Assembly (NCBI GenBank): GCA_963691815.1
Contig: OY829652.1
Coordinates: forward strand, 3,077,067-3,141,066
From: Echiichthys vipera
Taxonomy: Eukaryota > Chordata > Actinopteri > Perciformes > Trachinidae
Direction: 5' to 3'
DNA length: 64,000 bases
Position numbers and translations under genes: made by a program. Position 1 is the first letter of the stretch, and every line of letters starts with the position of its first letter. The notes under the pieces are model-generated. The model searched no databases and had not been told where the DNA came from. It saw only the letters and a list, made by a program, of their open reading frames with translations. Of the stretch, positions 22,661 to 33,789 are shown piece after piece.

Positions 22661-24307
22661 ATGTCTGCTGCCAGCTGTCTGCTGACTGAAGATCAGTTTC
22701 TGTGCTCCATCTGTCTGGATGTGTTCACTGATCCAGTCACCACACCATGTGGACACAACTTCTGCAAAACCTGCATCACCGAACACTGGAACATTCAAGT
22801 CCTGTATCATTGTCCCAACTGTAAAGCGGTGTTTGATCGAAGACCCAAACTGCAGGTCAACACTTTTATCTCTGAGATGGCTGCTCAGTTCAGACAGTCA
22901 GCTCAACAGGAAGCCAGCAGCAGCAGCATCTCCGAGCAACAAGTGTCCAAACCAGGAGACGTTCCCTGTGACGTCTGCACTGGAACCAAACTGAAGGCCC
23001 TGAAGTCCTGCCTGGTGTGTCTGGAGACTTATTGTGAGACTCACCTGGAGCCTCATCTGACGAGGTCAGGCCTCAAAAAACATCAGCTGATCGACCCTGT
23101 GGAGAACCTGGAAGGCAGGATGTGTACGAAGCACGATAAACTGCTGGAGCTGTTCTGTAAGACCGACCAGATATGTGTCTGCATGCTCTGCACTGTTTTA
23201 GACCACAAGACACATGATTTTGTTCCTCTGAAAGAAGGATGTGAAGAAAAGAAGGCAGAGCTGGGGAAGACAGACGCTGAAACTCAGCAGATGATCCAGG
23301 AGAGACGACAGAAGATTCAGGAGATCAAACAGTCGGTGCAGCTCAGTAAGAAAGGTGCAGACAGAGAGATGGCAGATGGTGTTCAGGTCTTCACCGCTCT
23401 GAAGGAGTCTGTTGAGAGAAGCCAGGCCGAGCTCATGGACACGATCAAAGAGAAGCAGAGAAAGACAGAGAAACAGGCTGAAGGTTTCATTAAAGAGCTG
23501 GAACAGGAAATCTCTGAGCTGAAGAAGAGAAGCACTGAGGTGGAGCAGCTGTCACAGTCTGAAGACCACCTCCACCTCCTCCAAAGCTTCACATCTCCGA
23601 ACGCTGCTCCACCCACCAAGGACTGGATACGAGTCAGGGTCGGTCCACATTCATATGAGGGGACTGTAGTGAGAGCTGTGAATCAGCTGGAGGAGACGCT
23701 CAGGAAACAGATGAAGAAGCTGTTTGAGGTCGAGCTGAAGAGGGTCCAGCAGTCTGCAGTCGACGTGACACTTGATCCTGATACAGCACATCCTAACCTC
23801 TTCCTGTCTGATGATGGGAAACAAGTTAAACATGGTGATGTAACGAAGAATCTCCCAGACAATCCAGAGAGATTTGATACTTGTGTTATTGTTTTAGCAA
23901 AGCAGAGTTTCTCTTCAGGAAGATTTTATTATGAGATTAAGGTTAAAGGGAAGACTGCGTGGGATTTAGGAGTGGTCAGAGAGTCGATCAACAGGAAGGG
24001 ACATATCACACTGAGCCTTCAGAAAGGTTATTGGACGATATGTTTGAGGAATGAAAATGAGTACAAAGCTTGTGCTGACCATGCCGTCCTTCTGTCTCTG
24101 AAGTCTGGTCCTGAGAAGGTGGGGGTGTTTGTGGATTATGAGGAGGGTCTGGTCTCCTTTTATGATGTTGATGCTGCAGCTCTGATCTACTCCTTTACTG
24201 GCTGCTGCTTCACTGAGAAACTCATCCCATATTTAAGTCCCAGTCTTAACTATCGTGGTAAAAACTCTGCCCCTCTGATCATCTCTCCTGTTGATCACAC
24301 TGAGTAG
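22661..24307 (+). CDS. TRIM E3 ubiquitin ligase, bloodthirsty/TRIM39-like, copy 6
   Basis: 548 aa. The in-frame ATG at 22613 lies in the intron, so the start is after the acceptor at 22650-22651. It carries VLYHCPNC in the RING like gene 3. Private changes: SSSIS in the linker, LETYCETH in B-box 1, Ile in DWIRVRVGPHS, NLFLSDD at the start of PRY, KTAWDLGV and ADHAV in SPRY. Phe in THDFVPL is shared with gene 7. Site 447 is His, as in gene 1. All zinc ligands intact. Poly(A) signal at 24801. Confidence 0.93.
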   Translation: MSAASCLLTEDQFLCSICLDVFTDPVTTPCGHNFCKTCITEHWNIQVLYHCPNCKAVFDRRPKLQVNTFISEMAAQFRQSAQQEASSSSISEQQVSKPGDVPCDVCTGTKLKALKSCLVCLETYCETHLEPHLTRSGLKKHQLIDPVENLEGRMCTKHDKLLELFCKTDQICVCMLCTVLDHKTHDFVPLKEGCEEKKAELGKTDAETQQMIQERRQKIQEIKQSVQLSKKGADREMADGVQVFTALKESVERSQAELMDTIKEKQRKTEKQAEGFIKELEQEISELKKRSTEVEQLSQSEDHLHLLQSFTSPNAAPPTKDWIRVRVGPHSYEGTVVRAVNQLEETLRKQMKKLFEVELKRVQQSAVDVTLDPDTAHPNLFLSDDGKQVKHGDVTKNLPDNPERFDTCVIVLAKQSFSSGRFYYEIKVKGKTAWDLGVVRESINRKGHITLSLQKGYWTICLRNENEYKACADHAVLLSLKSGPEKVGVFVDYEEGLVSFYDVDAAALIYSFTGCCFTEKLIPYLSPSLNYRGKNSAPLIISPVDHTE

Positions 24308-25322
24308 AACAAACACTGGATTTCATTAAAGAAGAAAAGAAAAGTTTCACTCTAATTTAATATAATAAATGTATATTATTGCAGAGTGACTCATTTAGGT
24401 AGTTAGTATCTAAAAAACTGCATTACCTGCCTTTAAGAAGCATTTTATACCGACACATTACTGGGGTTACGTCATGCACACTTTATGTTCATAAAAGGGT
24501 TTTCAAAATAAGATGTTTAAGGGTTTTAGTTTTAAGGATTTCAGGAAACATCAATAGATGTCTGTCTGGTATGTTTTCAGAGCAAGAATAAAGATTAAAA
24601 TCATGATAAATAATTGTATATAAGTGTTGAAAACTCAAGGGAATCTGATGCTAAAACATTCAGCTGCTGTTGTTTAAAACACCAGAGAAGTACTAAAGTT
24701 TTGTCTCAAGTACTTTTTGTGATATTTAATTTCTTCTTTAATGTCCTCGTCTCTGCAGACAGTTTGTATCGCTCCAACAACTCAACAAATACTCAACAGA
24801 AATAAAAACAAAGAAAGTTTCCACTGGATTGTCTTTTTTTAAATGTTTACTCAATGACTACATGATAGTATTCATTCGAGGTACTTCTACTTTTTCTCCT
24901 ATTTCATGTAACTTTATACATTTTAGAGGTAAATGTTTTACTTTGTACTCTATTACATTTGTCTGCGGCTTTTGTTTCTTTACAGATAACAGGTTTTCAT
25001 CTCCTTCATGTCCAGGGAAACCATGAATCTCAAAAATGTGTTGATGTTGAATGTTGTTAATGCCACACTATGAGCATATGGTGATGTTATAGAATGAGAC
25101 ATTGCTGCAGATTAAAATACCCAAACAGGATATAAAGCAGTTAAAATGAGCAACAACTTAAACATCTACAGCAGGAAAATGCAACAAACACATTAATGCA
25201 CATTTTACAATATTTCACGTGTATTTTTCTGATGATATTTCAGGATTTTTACTTAGATTGGAATATTTCCAGAGTGGTATTAGTACTTTGACTTCAGTAA
25301 AGGATCTGAACACTTCCTCCTT

Positions 25323-25525
25323 CTCTCCCTCTTGGCGACGGGCCACTGAGAGGTGGAGCTACACTGAAACATGAGGGCGTCAACGTGACCGACATGAAAG
25401 TGAAAGTTACTGTGAGCAACAGCAGAGCCGCCGTCGAGACGAGTCTCCGTGTTTCTCTCTAAAGAAACATTCAACTGAACCCAGCAGCTTTTTCTCAACA
25501 ACAGCAGAATCTCTGCCAAACACTG
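25323..25525 (+). promoter_or_regulatory. Gene 7 promoter and noncoding first exon, with ISRE
   Basis: ISRE-like GAAAGTGAAAGT at 25396-25407, preceded by T rather than the usual G. Donor after 25525. Intron 1 is 25526-26465 (940 bp, type B). Flank type B. Confidence 0.75.
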
Positions 25526-26185
25526 GTGAGTTCACTGAACTACACAGATTAAATGCACTCACTAAATATTCAGTCAAAGTTCAGTTCAAACCAGAATCGG
25601 ACTGTTTCATATCTGATTTAACATATAAATATCATAGAAATGTGTCATTTTAGATCGACACAACATGTACGTTCATCCAGAAATAAAAAACAGGGGAAAA
25701 CCAAACCACTGTTACTCACTTTGACAAGTAGCCTTGAACTTTTGAACCCTTCTTTCTCAGCCTCACTGATACTGCTGTCTGCTTTTATTGCAGCTAATGT
25801 TTAACTGTGTTTGAAAAACCTCCTCAAGACATGAGCACTGCTTGGACAGGAAGCTCCACTCGGGGCGAATGTTTCATTGAGGTCCATCAGTGGAGAAAAG
25901 TTTGTTAAATATATTTCCTCTGAACATGAAGCAATGATGACTGCGTGTCTTCTTGTGCACATTGAATGCATCTGATTCTGACATTTGCACAGAGAGCGGA
26001 GGAGATGTAAACTCTATCAGTCTAAAAGGGGCTTTGCAGGTTCAGGCTGGACAATAAAGGAGTAGTGCCGCATCCCAACCAAGTTTTCACCCTGATGATT
26101 GAGCTTTATCCCATCTTTCCCCCACTAGTGGATGGAGAACACAGAGACCATCCTTTGCCTTGTTAGAAAGCTGGAATTGTTCATC

Positions 26186-26341
26186 ATGGCAACACGGGCC
26201 CACAGGGTAACGGACCGCCTCTTTGCGCATGCTAAACAGCAGTGTCTGGGAAGACCAGTGTCAATGACAAGACTGTCTTACCGAGTCCCCATACACATGG
26301 AACCACAACTGAACTACACATCTGATTTCTTCTTCACTTGA
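26186..26341 (+). other. Conserved 51-codon ORF inside the type B intron of gene 7
   Basis: Fourth copy of the intronic MATRAHRVTD ORF. Here the frame is also open upstream to an ATG at 26132, but that extension is not shared by the other copies. Confidence 0.25.
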
Positions 26342-26474
26342 AGCAAATGAATTAACAGAATACAAGATGACTCTCTGTATATTCCACTGAGCATAGTTTG
26401 ATTTTATTAAAGAGCTGATCCAAATATATGCAATTAATGTTTGTTTATTCACTTTTTGTCCTCAGAGTGTAGAT

Positions 26475-28118
26475 ATGTCTGCTGCCAGCTGTCTGCTGAC
26501 TGAAGATCAGTTTCTGTGCTCCATCTGTCTGGATGTGTTCACTGATCCAGTCACCACACCATGTGGACACAACTTCTGCAAAACCTGCATCACCGAACAC
26601 TGGAACATTCAAGTCCCGTATCAGTGTCCCAACTGTAAAGCGGTGTTTGATGGAAGACCCAAACTGCAGGTCAACACTTTCATCTCTGAGATGGCTGCTC
26701 AGTTCAGACAGTCAGCTCAACAGGAAGCCAGCAGCAGCAGCTCAGAGCAACAAGTGTCCAAACCAGGAGACGTTCCCTGTGACGTCTGCACTGGAACCAA
26801 ACTGAAGGCCCTGAAGTCCTGCCTGGTGTGTCTGGAGTCTTATTGTGAGACTCACCTGGAGCCTCATCTGATGAGGTCAGGCCTAAAAAAACATCAGCTG
26901 ATCGACCCTGTGGAGAACCTGGAAGGCAGGATGTGTACGAAGCACGATAAACTGCTGGAGCTGTTCTGTAAGACCGACAAGATATGTGTCTGCATGCTCT
27001 GCACTGTTTTAGACCACAAGACACATGATTTTGTTCCTCTGAAAGAAGGATGTGAAGAAAAGAAGGCAGAGCTGGGGAAGACAGACGCTGAAACTCAGCA
27101 GATGATCCAGGAGAGACGACAGAAGATTCAGGAGATCAAACAGTCGGTGCATCTCAGTAAGAAAGGTGCAGACAGAGAGATGGCGGATGGTGTTCAGGTC
27201 TTCACCGCTCTGAAGGTGGCTGTTGAGAGAAGCCAGGCCGAGCTCATGGACACGATCAAGGAGAAGCAGAGAAAGACAGAGAAACAGGCTGAAGGCTTCA
27301 TTAAAGAGCTGGAACAGGAAATCTCTGAGCTGAAGAAGAGAAGCACTGAGGTGGAGCAGCTCTCTCAGTCTGAAGACCACCTCCACCTCCTCCAAAGCTT
27401 CACATCTCTGAACGCTGCTCCACCCACCAAGGACTGGACACAAGTCAGGGTCGGTCCACCTTCATATGAGGGGACTGTAGTGAGAGCTGTGAATCAGCTG
27501 GAGGAGACGCTCAGTGAACAGATGAAGAAGCTGTTTGAGGTCGAGCTGAAGAGGGTCCAGCAGTCTGCAGTCGACGTGACACTTGATCCTGATACAGCAC
27601 ATCCCAACCTCATCCTGTCTGATGATGGGAAACAAGTTAAAGATAGTGATGTAAAGAAGAATCTCCCAGACAATCCAGAGAGATTTGATTATTGTGTTAA
27701 TGTTTTAGCAAAGCAGAGTTTCTCTTCAGGAAGATTTTATTACGAGATTAAGGTGAAAGGGAAGACTGAGTGGGGTTTAGGAGTGGTCAGAGAGTCGATC
27801 AACAGGAAGGGACAAATCACAGCGAGCCCTCAGAAAGGCTTTTGGACGATATGTTTGATGAATGAAAATGAGTACAACGCTTGTGCTGACCCTGCCGTCC
27901 TTCTGTCTCTGAAGTCTGGTCCTAAGAAGGTGGGGGTGTTTGTGGATTATGAGGAGGGTCTGGTCTCCTTTTATGACGTTGATGCTGCAGCTCTGATCTA
28001 CTCCTTTACTGGCTGCTGCTTCACTGAGAAACTCATCCCATATTTAAGTCCCGGTCTTAACAATGGTGGTAAAAACTCTGCCCCTCTGATCATCTCTCCT
28101 GTTGATCACACTGAGTAG
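26475..28118 (+). CDS. TRIM E3 ubiquitin ligase, bloodthirsty/TRIM39-like, copy 7
   Basis: 547 aa, start fixed by the acceptor at 26464-26465. RING, B-boxes, coiled coil and PRY-SPRY complete. Private changes: Gly in FDGRPKLQ just after the RING, SVHLSKK and TALKVAVERS in the coiled coil, GPKKVGVF in SPRY (Lys for Glu) and YNACAD. Site 447 is Gln and the first variable loop reads DYCVNVL. The 3' UTR, like that of gene 8, has about 30 bp near 28,228 (tcaccaaatttcatgcacca) absent from the other copies. Poly(A) signal at 28636. Confidence 0.93.
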   Translation: MSAASCLLTEDQFLCSICLDVFTDPVTTPCGHNFCKTCITEHWNIQVPYQCPNCKAVFDGRPKLQVNTFISEMAAQFRQSAQQEASSSSSEQQVSKPGDVPCDVCTGTKLKALKSCLVCLESYCETHLEPHLMRSGLKKHQLIDPVENLEGRMCTKHDKLLELFCKTDKICVCMLCTVLDHKTHDFVPLKEGCEEKKAELGKTDAETQQMIQERRQKIQEIKQSVHLSKKGADREMADGVQVFTALKVAVERSQAELMDTIKEKQRKTEKQAEGFIKELEQEISELKKRSTEVEQLSQSEDHLHLLQSFTSLNAAPPTKDWTQVRVGPPSYEGTVVRAVNQLEETLSEQMKKLFEVELKRVQQSAVDVTLDPDTAHPNLILSDDGKQVKDSDVKKNLPDNPERFDYCVNVLAKQSFSSGRFYYEIKVKGKTEWGLGVVRESINRKGQITASPQKGFWTICLMNENEYNACADPAVLLSLKSGPKKVGVFVDYEEGLVSFYDVDAAALIYSFTGCCFTEKLIPYLSPGLNNGGKNSAPLIISPVDHTE

Positions 28119-29157
28119 AACAAACACTGGATTTCATTAAAGAAGAAAAGAAAAGATTCACTCTAATTTAATATAATAAATGTATATTATTGCAGAGTAA
28201 CTAATTAAGGTAGTAAGTAACTTTAAAAAATCACCAAATTTCATGCACCAGACTGTATTACCTGTCTTCAAGAAGCATTTTATACCGACACATTACTGGG
28301 GTTACATCATGCACACTTTATGTTCATAAAAGGGTTTTCAAAATAAGATGTTTAAGGGTTTTAGTTTTAAGGATTTCAGGAAACATCAATAGATGTCTGT
28401 CTGGTATGTTTTCAGAGCAAGAATAAAGATTAAAATCATGATAAATAATTGTATATAAGTGTTGAAAACTCAAGGGAATCGGATGCTTAAACATTCAGCT
28501 GCTGTGGTTTAAGACACCAGAGAAGTACTAAAGTTTTGTCTCAAGTACTTTTTGTGATATTTAATTTCTTCTTTAATGTCCTCGTCTCTGCAGACAGTTT
28601 GTATCGCTCCAACAACTCAACAAATACTCAACAGAAATAAAAACAAAGAAAGTTTCCACTGGATTGTCTTTTTTAAATGTTTACTCAATGACTACATGAT
28701 AGTATTCATTCGAGGTACTTCTACTTTTTCTCCTATTTCATGTAACTTTATACATCTCAGAGGTAAATGTTTTACTTTGTACTCCATTACATTTGTCTGC
28801 AGCTTTAGTTTCTTTACAGATGACAGGTTTTCATCTCCTTCATGTGCAGGGAAACCATGAATCCCAAAAATGTGTTGATGTTGAATGTTGTTAATGCCAC
28901 ACTATAAGCATATGGTGATCTTAGAGAATATGAGACATTGCTGCAGTTTAAACTACCCAAACAGGATATAGAGCCGTTAAAATGAGCAACAACTTAAACA
29001 TCTACAGCAGGAAAATGCAACAAACACATTAATGCACATTTTACAATATTTCATGTATATTTTTCAGATGATATTTCAAGATTTTTACTTAGTATGAGTA
29101 TTTTCAGAGTGGTATTAGTGCTTTGACTTCAGTAAAGGATGTGAACACTTCCTCCTT

Positions 29158-29358
29158 CTCTCCCTCTTGGCGACGGGCCACTGAGGTGGAGCTACACTGA
29201 AACATGAGAGCGTCAACGTGACTAACAGGAAAGTGAAAGTTACTGTGAGCAACAGCAGAGCCGCCGTCGAGACAAGTCTCTGTGTTTTTCTCTAAAGAAA
29301 CATTCAACTGAACCCAGCAGCTTTTTCTCAACAACAGCAGAATCTCTGCCAAACACTG
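29158..29358 (+). promoter_or_regulatory. Gene 8 hybrid promoter and noncoding first exon, with ISRE
   Basis: ISRE-like GAAAGTGAAAGT at 29229-29240; donor after 29358. Intron 1 is 29359-30012 (654 bp, type A). The upstream flank is type B, so this block joins a type B promoter to a type A intron. The block is 201 bp, having lost two bases in the gagag run. Confidence 0.75.
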
Positions 29359-30021
29359 GTGAGTTCACTGAACTACACAGATTAAATGCACTCACTAAAT
29401 ATTCAGTAAAAGTTCAGTTCAAACCAGAATCGGACTGTTTCGTATCTGATTTAACATATAAATATCATAGAAATGTGTCATTTTAGATCGACACAACATG
29501 TACGTTCATCCAGAAATAAAAAACAGGTGAAAACCAAACCTCAGTGACTGAACTCTTGCTTGCTAAAGCACCTAGCATTAGCTAAAGCAGCTAGCATTAG
29601 CTCAAGCTAACTTACAAGCCTGTGTTCTGCATGAACTCAAATCAACTCAGAGCAAATGTTTCACTGGAGGTCCATCGGTGGCCTTGGAGGTTGTGGAGAG
29701 ATAGTATATTTTATAACATTTCCTGAAGTCTAGAGCAGTATCTTTTACTTTTCTTCTGCACATAAAATGTCTCTGATTGACTACTCTTTGTGTTTTTATT
29801 TTAATTTACTTGAATAACAACCAGCAGCTAATAACTAAATGCTGCAGCAGTAATATGTAACTGGCAGCATGCAGAGATCAGACAGAGGAAGCCTTCAGAA
29901 ATTATGTAAAACCACAGAGGAAAAAAAAGGCAGTCACCTCCATTTATATACTATAATATCTATTAATCATATATTGATTTTATTGTACAACTAAATAACT
30001 TTTTGTCCTCAGAGTGTAGAT

Positions 30022-31665
30022 ATGTCTGCTGCCAGCTTTCTGCTGACTGAAGATCAGTTTCTGTGCTCCATCTGTCTGGATGTGTTCACTGATCCAGTCA
30101 CCACACCATGTGGACACAACTTCTGCAAAACCTGCATCACCGAACACTGGAACATTAAAGTCCAGTGTCAGTGTCCCAACTGTAAAAAGGTTTTCATCAC
30201 CAGACCTGAGCTGTGGGTCAACACTTTCATCTCTGAGATGGCTGCTCAGTTCAGACAGTCAGCTCAACAGGAAGCCAGCAGCAGCAGCTCCGAGCAACAA
30301 GTGTCCAAACCAGGAGACGTTCCCTGTGACGACTGCACTGGAACCAAACTGAAGGCCCTGAAGTCCTGCCTGGTGTGTCTGGAGTCTTATTGTGAGACTC
30401 ACCTGGAACCTCATCTGACGAGGTCAGGCCTCAAAAAACATCAGCTGATCGACCCTGTGGAGAACCTGGAAGGCAGGATGTGTACGACGCACGATAAACT
30501 GCTGGAGCTGTTCTGTAAGACCGACCAGATGTGTGTCTGCATGCTCTGCACTGTTTTAGACCACAAGACACACGATGTTGTTCCTCTGAAAGAAGGATGT
30601 GAAGAAAAGAAGGCAGAGCTGGGGAAGACAGACGCTGAAACTCAGCAGATGATCCAGGAGAGACAACTGAAGATTCAGGAGATCAAACAGTCGGTGCAGC
30701 TCAGTAAGAAAGATGCAGACAGAGAGATGGCAGATGGTGTTCAGGTCTTCACCGCTCTGAAGGAGTCTGTTGAGAGAAGCCAGGCAGAGCTCATGGACAC
30801 GATCAAGGAGAAGCAGAGAAAGACAGAGAAACAGGCTGAAGGCTTCATTAAAGAGCTGGAACAGGAAATCTCTGAGCTGAAGAAGAGAAGCACTGAGGTG
30901 GAGCAGCTCTCTCAGTCTGAAGACCCCCTCCACCTCCTCCAAAGCTTCACATCTCTGAACGCTGCTCCACCCACCAAGGACTGGACACAAGTCAGGGTCT
31001 GTCCAACTTCATATGAAGGGACTGTAGTGAGAGCTGTGAATCAGCTGGAGGAGACACTCAGTGAACAGATGAAGAAGCTGTTTGAGGTCGAGCTGAAGAG
31101 GGTCCAGCAGTCTGCAGTGGACGTGACACTTGATCCTGATACGGCACATCCTCACCTCATCCTGTCTGATGATGGGAAACAAGTTAAACATGGTGATGTA
31201 AAGAAGAATCTTCCAGACAATCCAGAGAGATTTGATACTTGTGTTAATGTTTTAGCAAAGCAGAGTTTCTCTTCAGGAAGATTTTATTACGAGATTAAGG
31301 TTAAAGGGAAGACTGAGTGGGGTTTAGGAGTGGTCAGAGAGTCGATCAACAGGAAGGGACTAATCACACTGAGCCCTCAGAAAGGCTATTGGACGATATG
31401 TTTGAGGAATGAATATGAGTACAAAGCCTGTGCTGACCCTGCCGTCCTTCTGTCTCTGAAGTCTGGTCCTGAGAAGGTGGGGGTGTTTGTGGATTATGAG
31501 GAGGGTCTGGTCTCCTTTTATGACGTTGATGCTGCAGCTCTGATCTACTCCTTTACTGGCTGCTGCTTCACTGAGAAACTCATCCAATACTTTAGTCCCG
31601 GTCTTAACTATGGTGGTAAAAACTCTGCCCCTCTGATCATCTCTCCTGTTGATCACACTGAGTAG
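30022..31665 (+). CDS. TRIM E3 ubiquitin ligase, bloodthirsty/TRIM39-like, copy 8
   Basis: 547 aa, with the acceptor at 30011-30012. The RING end reads VQCQCPNCKKVFITRPELW, the patch otherwise seen only in gene 4; the extra Cys49 is private. B-box 1 has CDDC in place of CDVC, with ligands kept. Further private changes: SEDPLHLL (a Pro near the end of the coiled coil), CPTSYEG, NEYEYKACAD, and IQYFSPGLN at the C-terminal loop. Site 447 is Leu. It stands 11,171 bp after gene 5, shorter than the 11,342-bp period because its promoter flank is the shorter type B. Poly(A) signal at 32180. Confidence 0.93.
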   Translation: MSAASFLLTEDQFLCSICLDVFTDPVTTPCGHNFCKTCITEHWNIKVQCQCPNCKKVFITRPELWVNTFISEMAAQFRQSAQQEASSSSSEQQVSKPGDVPCDDCTGTKLKALKSCLVCLESYCETHLEPHLTRSGLKKHQLIDPVENLEGRMCTTHDKLLELFCKTDQMCVCMLCTVLDHKTHDVVPLKEGCEEKKAELGKTDAETQQMIQERQLKIQEIKQSVQLSKKDADREMADGVQVFTALKESVERSQAELMDTIKEKQRKTEKQAEGFIKELEQEISELKKRSTEVEQLSQSEDPLHLLQSFTSLNAAPPTKDWTQVRVCPTSYEGTVVRAVNQLEETLSEQMKKLFEVELKRVQQSAVDVTLDPDTAHPHLILSDDGKQVKHGDVKKNLPDNPERFDTCVNVLAKQSFSSGRFYYEIKVKGKTEWGLGVVRESINRKGLITLSPQKGYWTICLRNEYEYKACADPAVLLSLKSGPEKVGVFVDYEEGLVSFYDVDAAALIYSFTGCCFTEKLIQYFSPGLNYGGKNSAPLIISPVDHTE

Positions 31666-32702
31666 AATGAACACTGGATTTCATTAAAGAAGAAAAGAAA
31701 AGATTCACTCTAATTTAATATAATAAATGTATATTATTGCAGAGTGACTAATTTAGGTAGTTAGTATCTAAAAAATCACCAGAGTTTATGCACCAGACTG
31801 CATTACCTGCCTTCAAGAAGCATTTTATACCGACACATTACTGGGGTTACGTCATGCACACTTTATGTTCATAAAAGGGTTTTCAAAATAAGATGTTTAA
31901 GGGTTTTAGTTTTAAGGATTTCAGGAAACATCAATAGATGTCTGTCTGGTATGTTTTCAGGGGAAGAATAAAGATAAAATCATGATAAATAATTGTATAT
32001 AAGTGTTGAAAAATCAAGGGAATCAGATGCTTAAACATTCAGCTGCTGTGTTTTTAAACACCAGAGAAGTACTAAAGTTTTGTCTCAAGTACTTTTTGTG
32101 ATATTTAATTTCTTCTTTAATGTCCTCGTCTCTGCAGACAGTTTGTATCGCTCCAACAAATCAACAAATACTCAACAGAAATAAAAACAAAGAAAGTTTC
32201 CACTGGATTGTCTTTTTTAAATGTTTACTCAATGACTACATGATAGTATTCATTCAAGGTACTTCTACTTTTTCTCCTATTTCATGTAACTTTATACATC
32301 TCAGAGGTAAATGTTTTACTTTGTACTCTATTACATTTGTCTGCAGCTTTAGTTTCTTTACAGATGACAGGTTTTCATCTCCTTCATGTCCAGGGAAACC
32401 ATGAATCCCAAAAATGTGTTGATGTTGAATGTTGTTAATGCCACACTATAAGCATATGGTGACCTTATAGAATATGAGACATTGCTGCAGATTAAACTAC
32501 CTAAACAGGATATAAAGCAGTTAAAATGAGCAACAACTTAAACATCTACAGCAGGAAAATGCAACAAACACATTAATGCACATTTTACAATATTTCATGT
32601 GTATTTTTCTGATGATATTTCAGGATTTTTACATAGAGTGGAAAATTTTCAGAGTGGTATTAGTGCTTTGACTTCAGTAAAGGATCTGAACACTTCCTCC
32701 TG

Positions 32703-32905
32703 CTCTCCCTCTTGGCGACGGGCCACTGAGAGGTGGGGCAACACTGAAACATGAGAGCGTCAACGTGACTAACAGGAAAATTAAAGTTACTGTGAGCAAC
32801 AGCAGAGCCGCCGTCGAGACAAGTCTCCGTGTTTCTCTCTAAAGAAACATTCAACTGAACCCAGCAGCTTTTTCTCAACAACAGCAGAATCTCTGCCAAA
32901 CACTG
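32703..32905 (+). promoter_or_regulatory. Orphan distal promoter and first exon upstream of gene 9
   Basis: A complete copy of the promoter/first-exon block with an intact donor after 32905, but no coding exon of its own. It has a type B flank joined to the first ~325 bp of a type A intron, which is cut at about 33,232 and fused to the type A flank of the next block. The ISRE is changed to GAAAATTAAAGT (32776-32787), breaking the second GAAA. It could serve gene 9 as an alternative first exon. Confidence 0.65.
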
Positions 32906-33586
32906 GTGAGTTCACTGAACTACACAGATTAAATGCACTCACTAAATATTCAGTCAAAGTTCAGTTCAAACCAGAATCGGACTGTTTCATATCTGATTTA
33001 ACATATAAATATCATAGAAATGTGTCGTTTTAGATCGACACAACATGTACGTTCATCCAGAAATATAAAAACAAGTGAAAGCCAAACCTCAGTGACTGAA
33101 CTCTTGCTTGCTTAAGCAGCTAGCATTAGCTAAAGCAGGTAGCATTAGCTCAAGCTAACTTACAAGCCTGTGCTCAGTATGAAATCAATTTCAACTCAGA
33201 GCAAATGTTTCACTGGAGGTCCATCGGTGGCCAACTTAAACATCTACAGCAGGAAAATGCAACATACACATTAATGCAGCAGGAATATTCATCCAGAACC
33301 ATCAGATATAACAGCTAAAGACTGATTGGGAACATTTTCCTCCAGTCAATGTTTTTACTTCTCATACTTTAACTAAACTCTACAAATGTGCCATAAGGCT
33401 CATTTCTAATTTGTTGTCCCTCTGCCAGTTCATACATTAAAGTAACAACAAAAGCAAATGACAATGGCAGCTATCGCCAACATGCAGATGTATTAAAAGC
33501 AAGTGAAGTGAAGCATGGGAAATGATTTAAGTTATTAATAGAAAGCAAACATCTTAAGACAACATTTAATCACCTTGCAGGACCTG

Positions 33587-33789
33587 CTCTCCCTCTTGGC
33601 GACGGGCCACTGAGAGGTGGAGCAACACTGAAACTTAAGGGCGTCAACGTGACTAACAGGAAAGTTAAAGTTACTGTGAGCAACAGCAGAGCCGCCGTCG
33701 AGACAAGTCTCTGTGTTTCTCTCTAAAGAAACATTCAACTGAACCCAGCAGCTTTTTCTCAACAACAGCAGAATCTCTGCCAAACACTG
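33587..33789 (+). promoter_or_regulatory. Gene 9 proximal promoter and noncoding first exon
   Basis: Type A flank and type A intron (33790-34443, 654 bp). The ISRE position reads GAAAGTTAAAGT (33660-33671), with the second half GAAA changed to TAAA, so IRF binding may be weaker than in the other copies. Donor intact after 33789. Confidence 0.7.
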
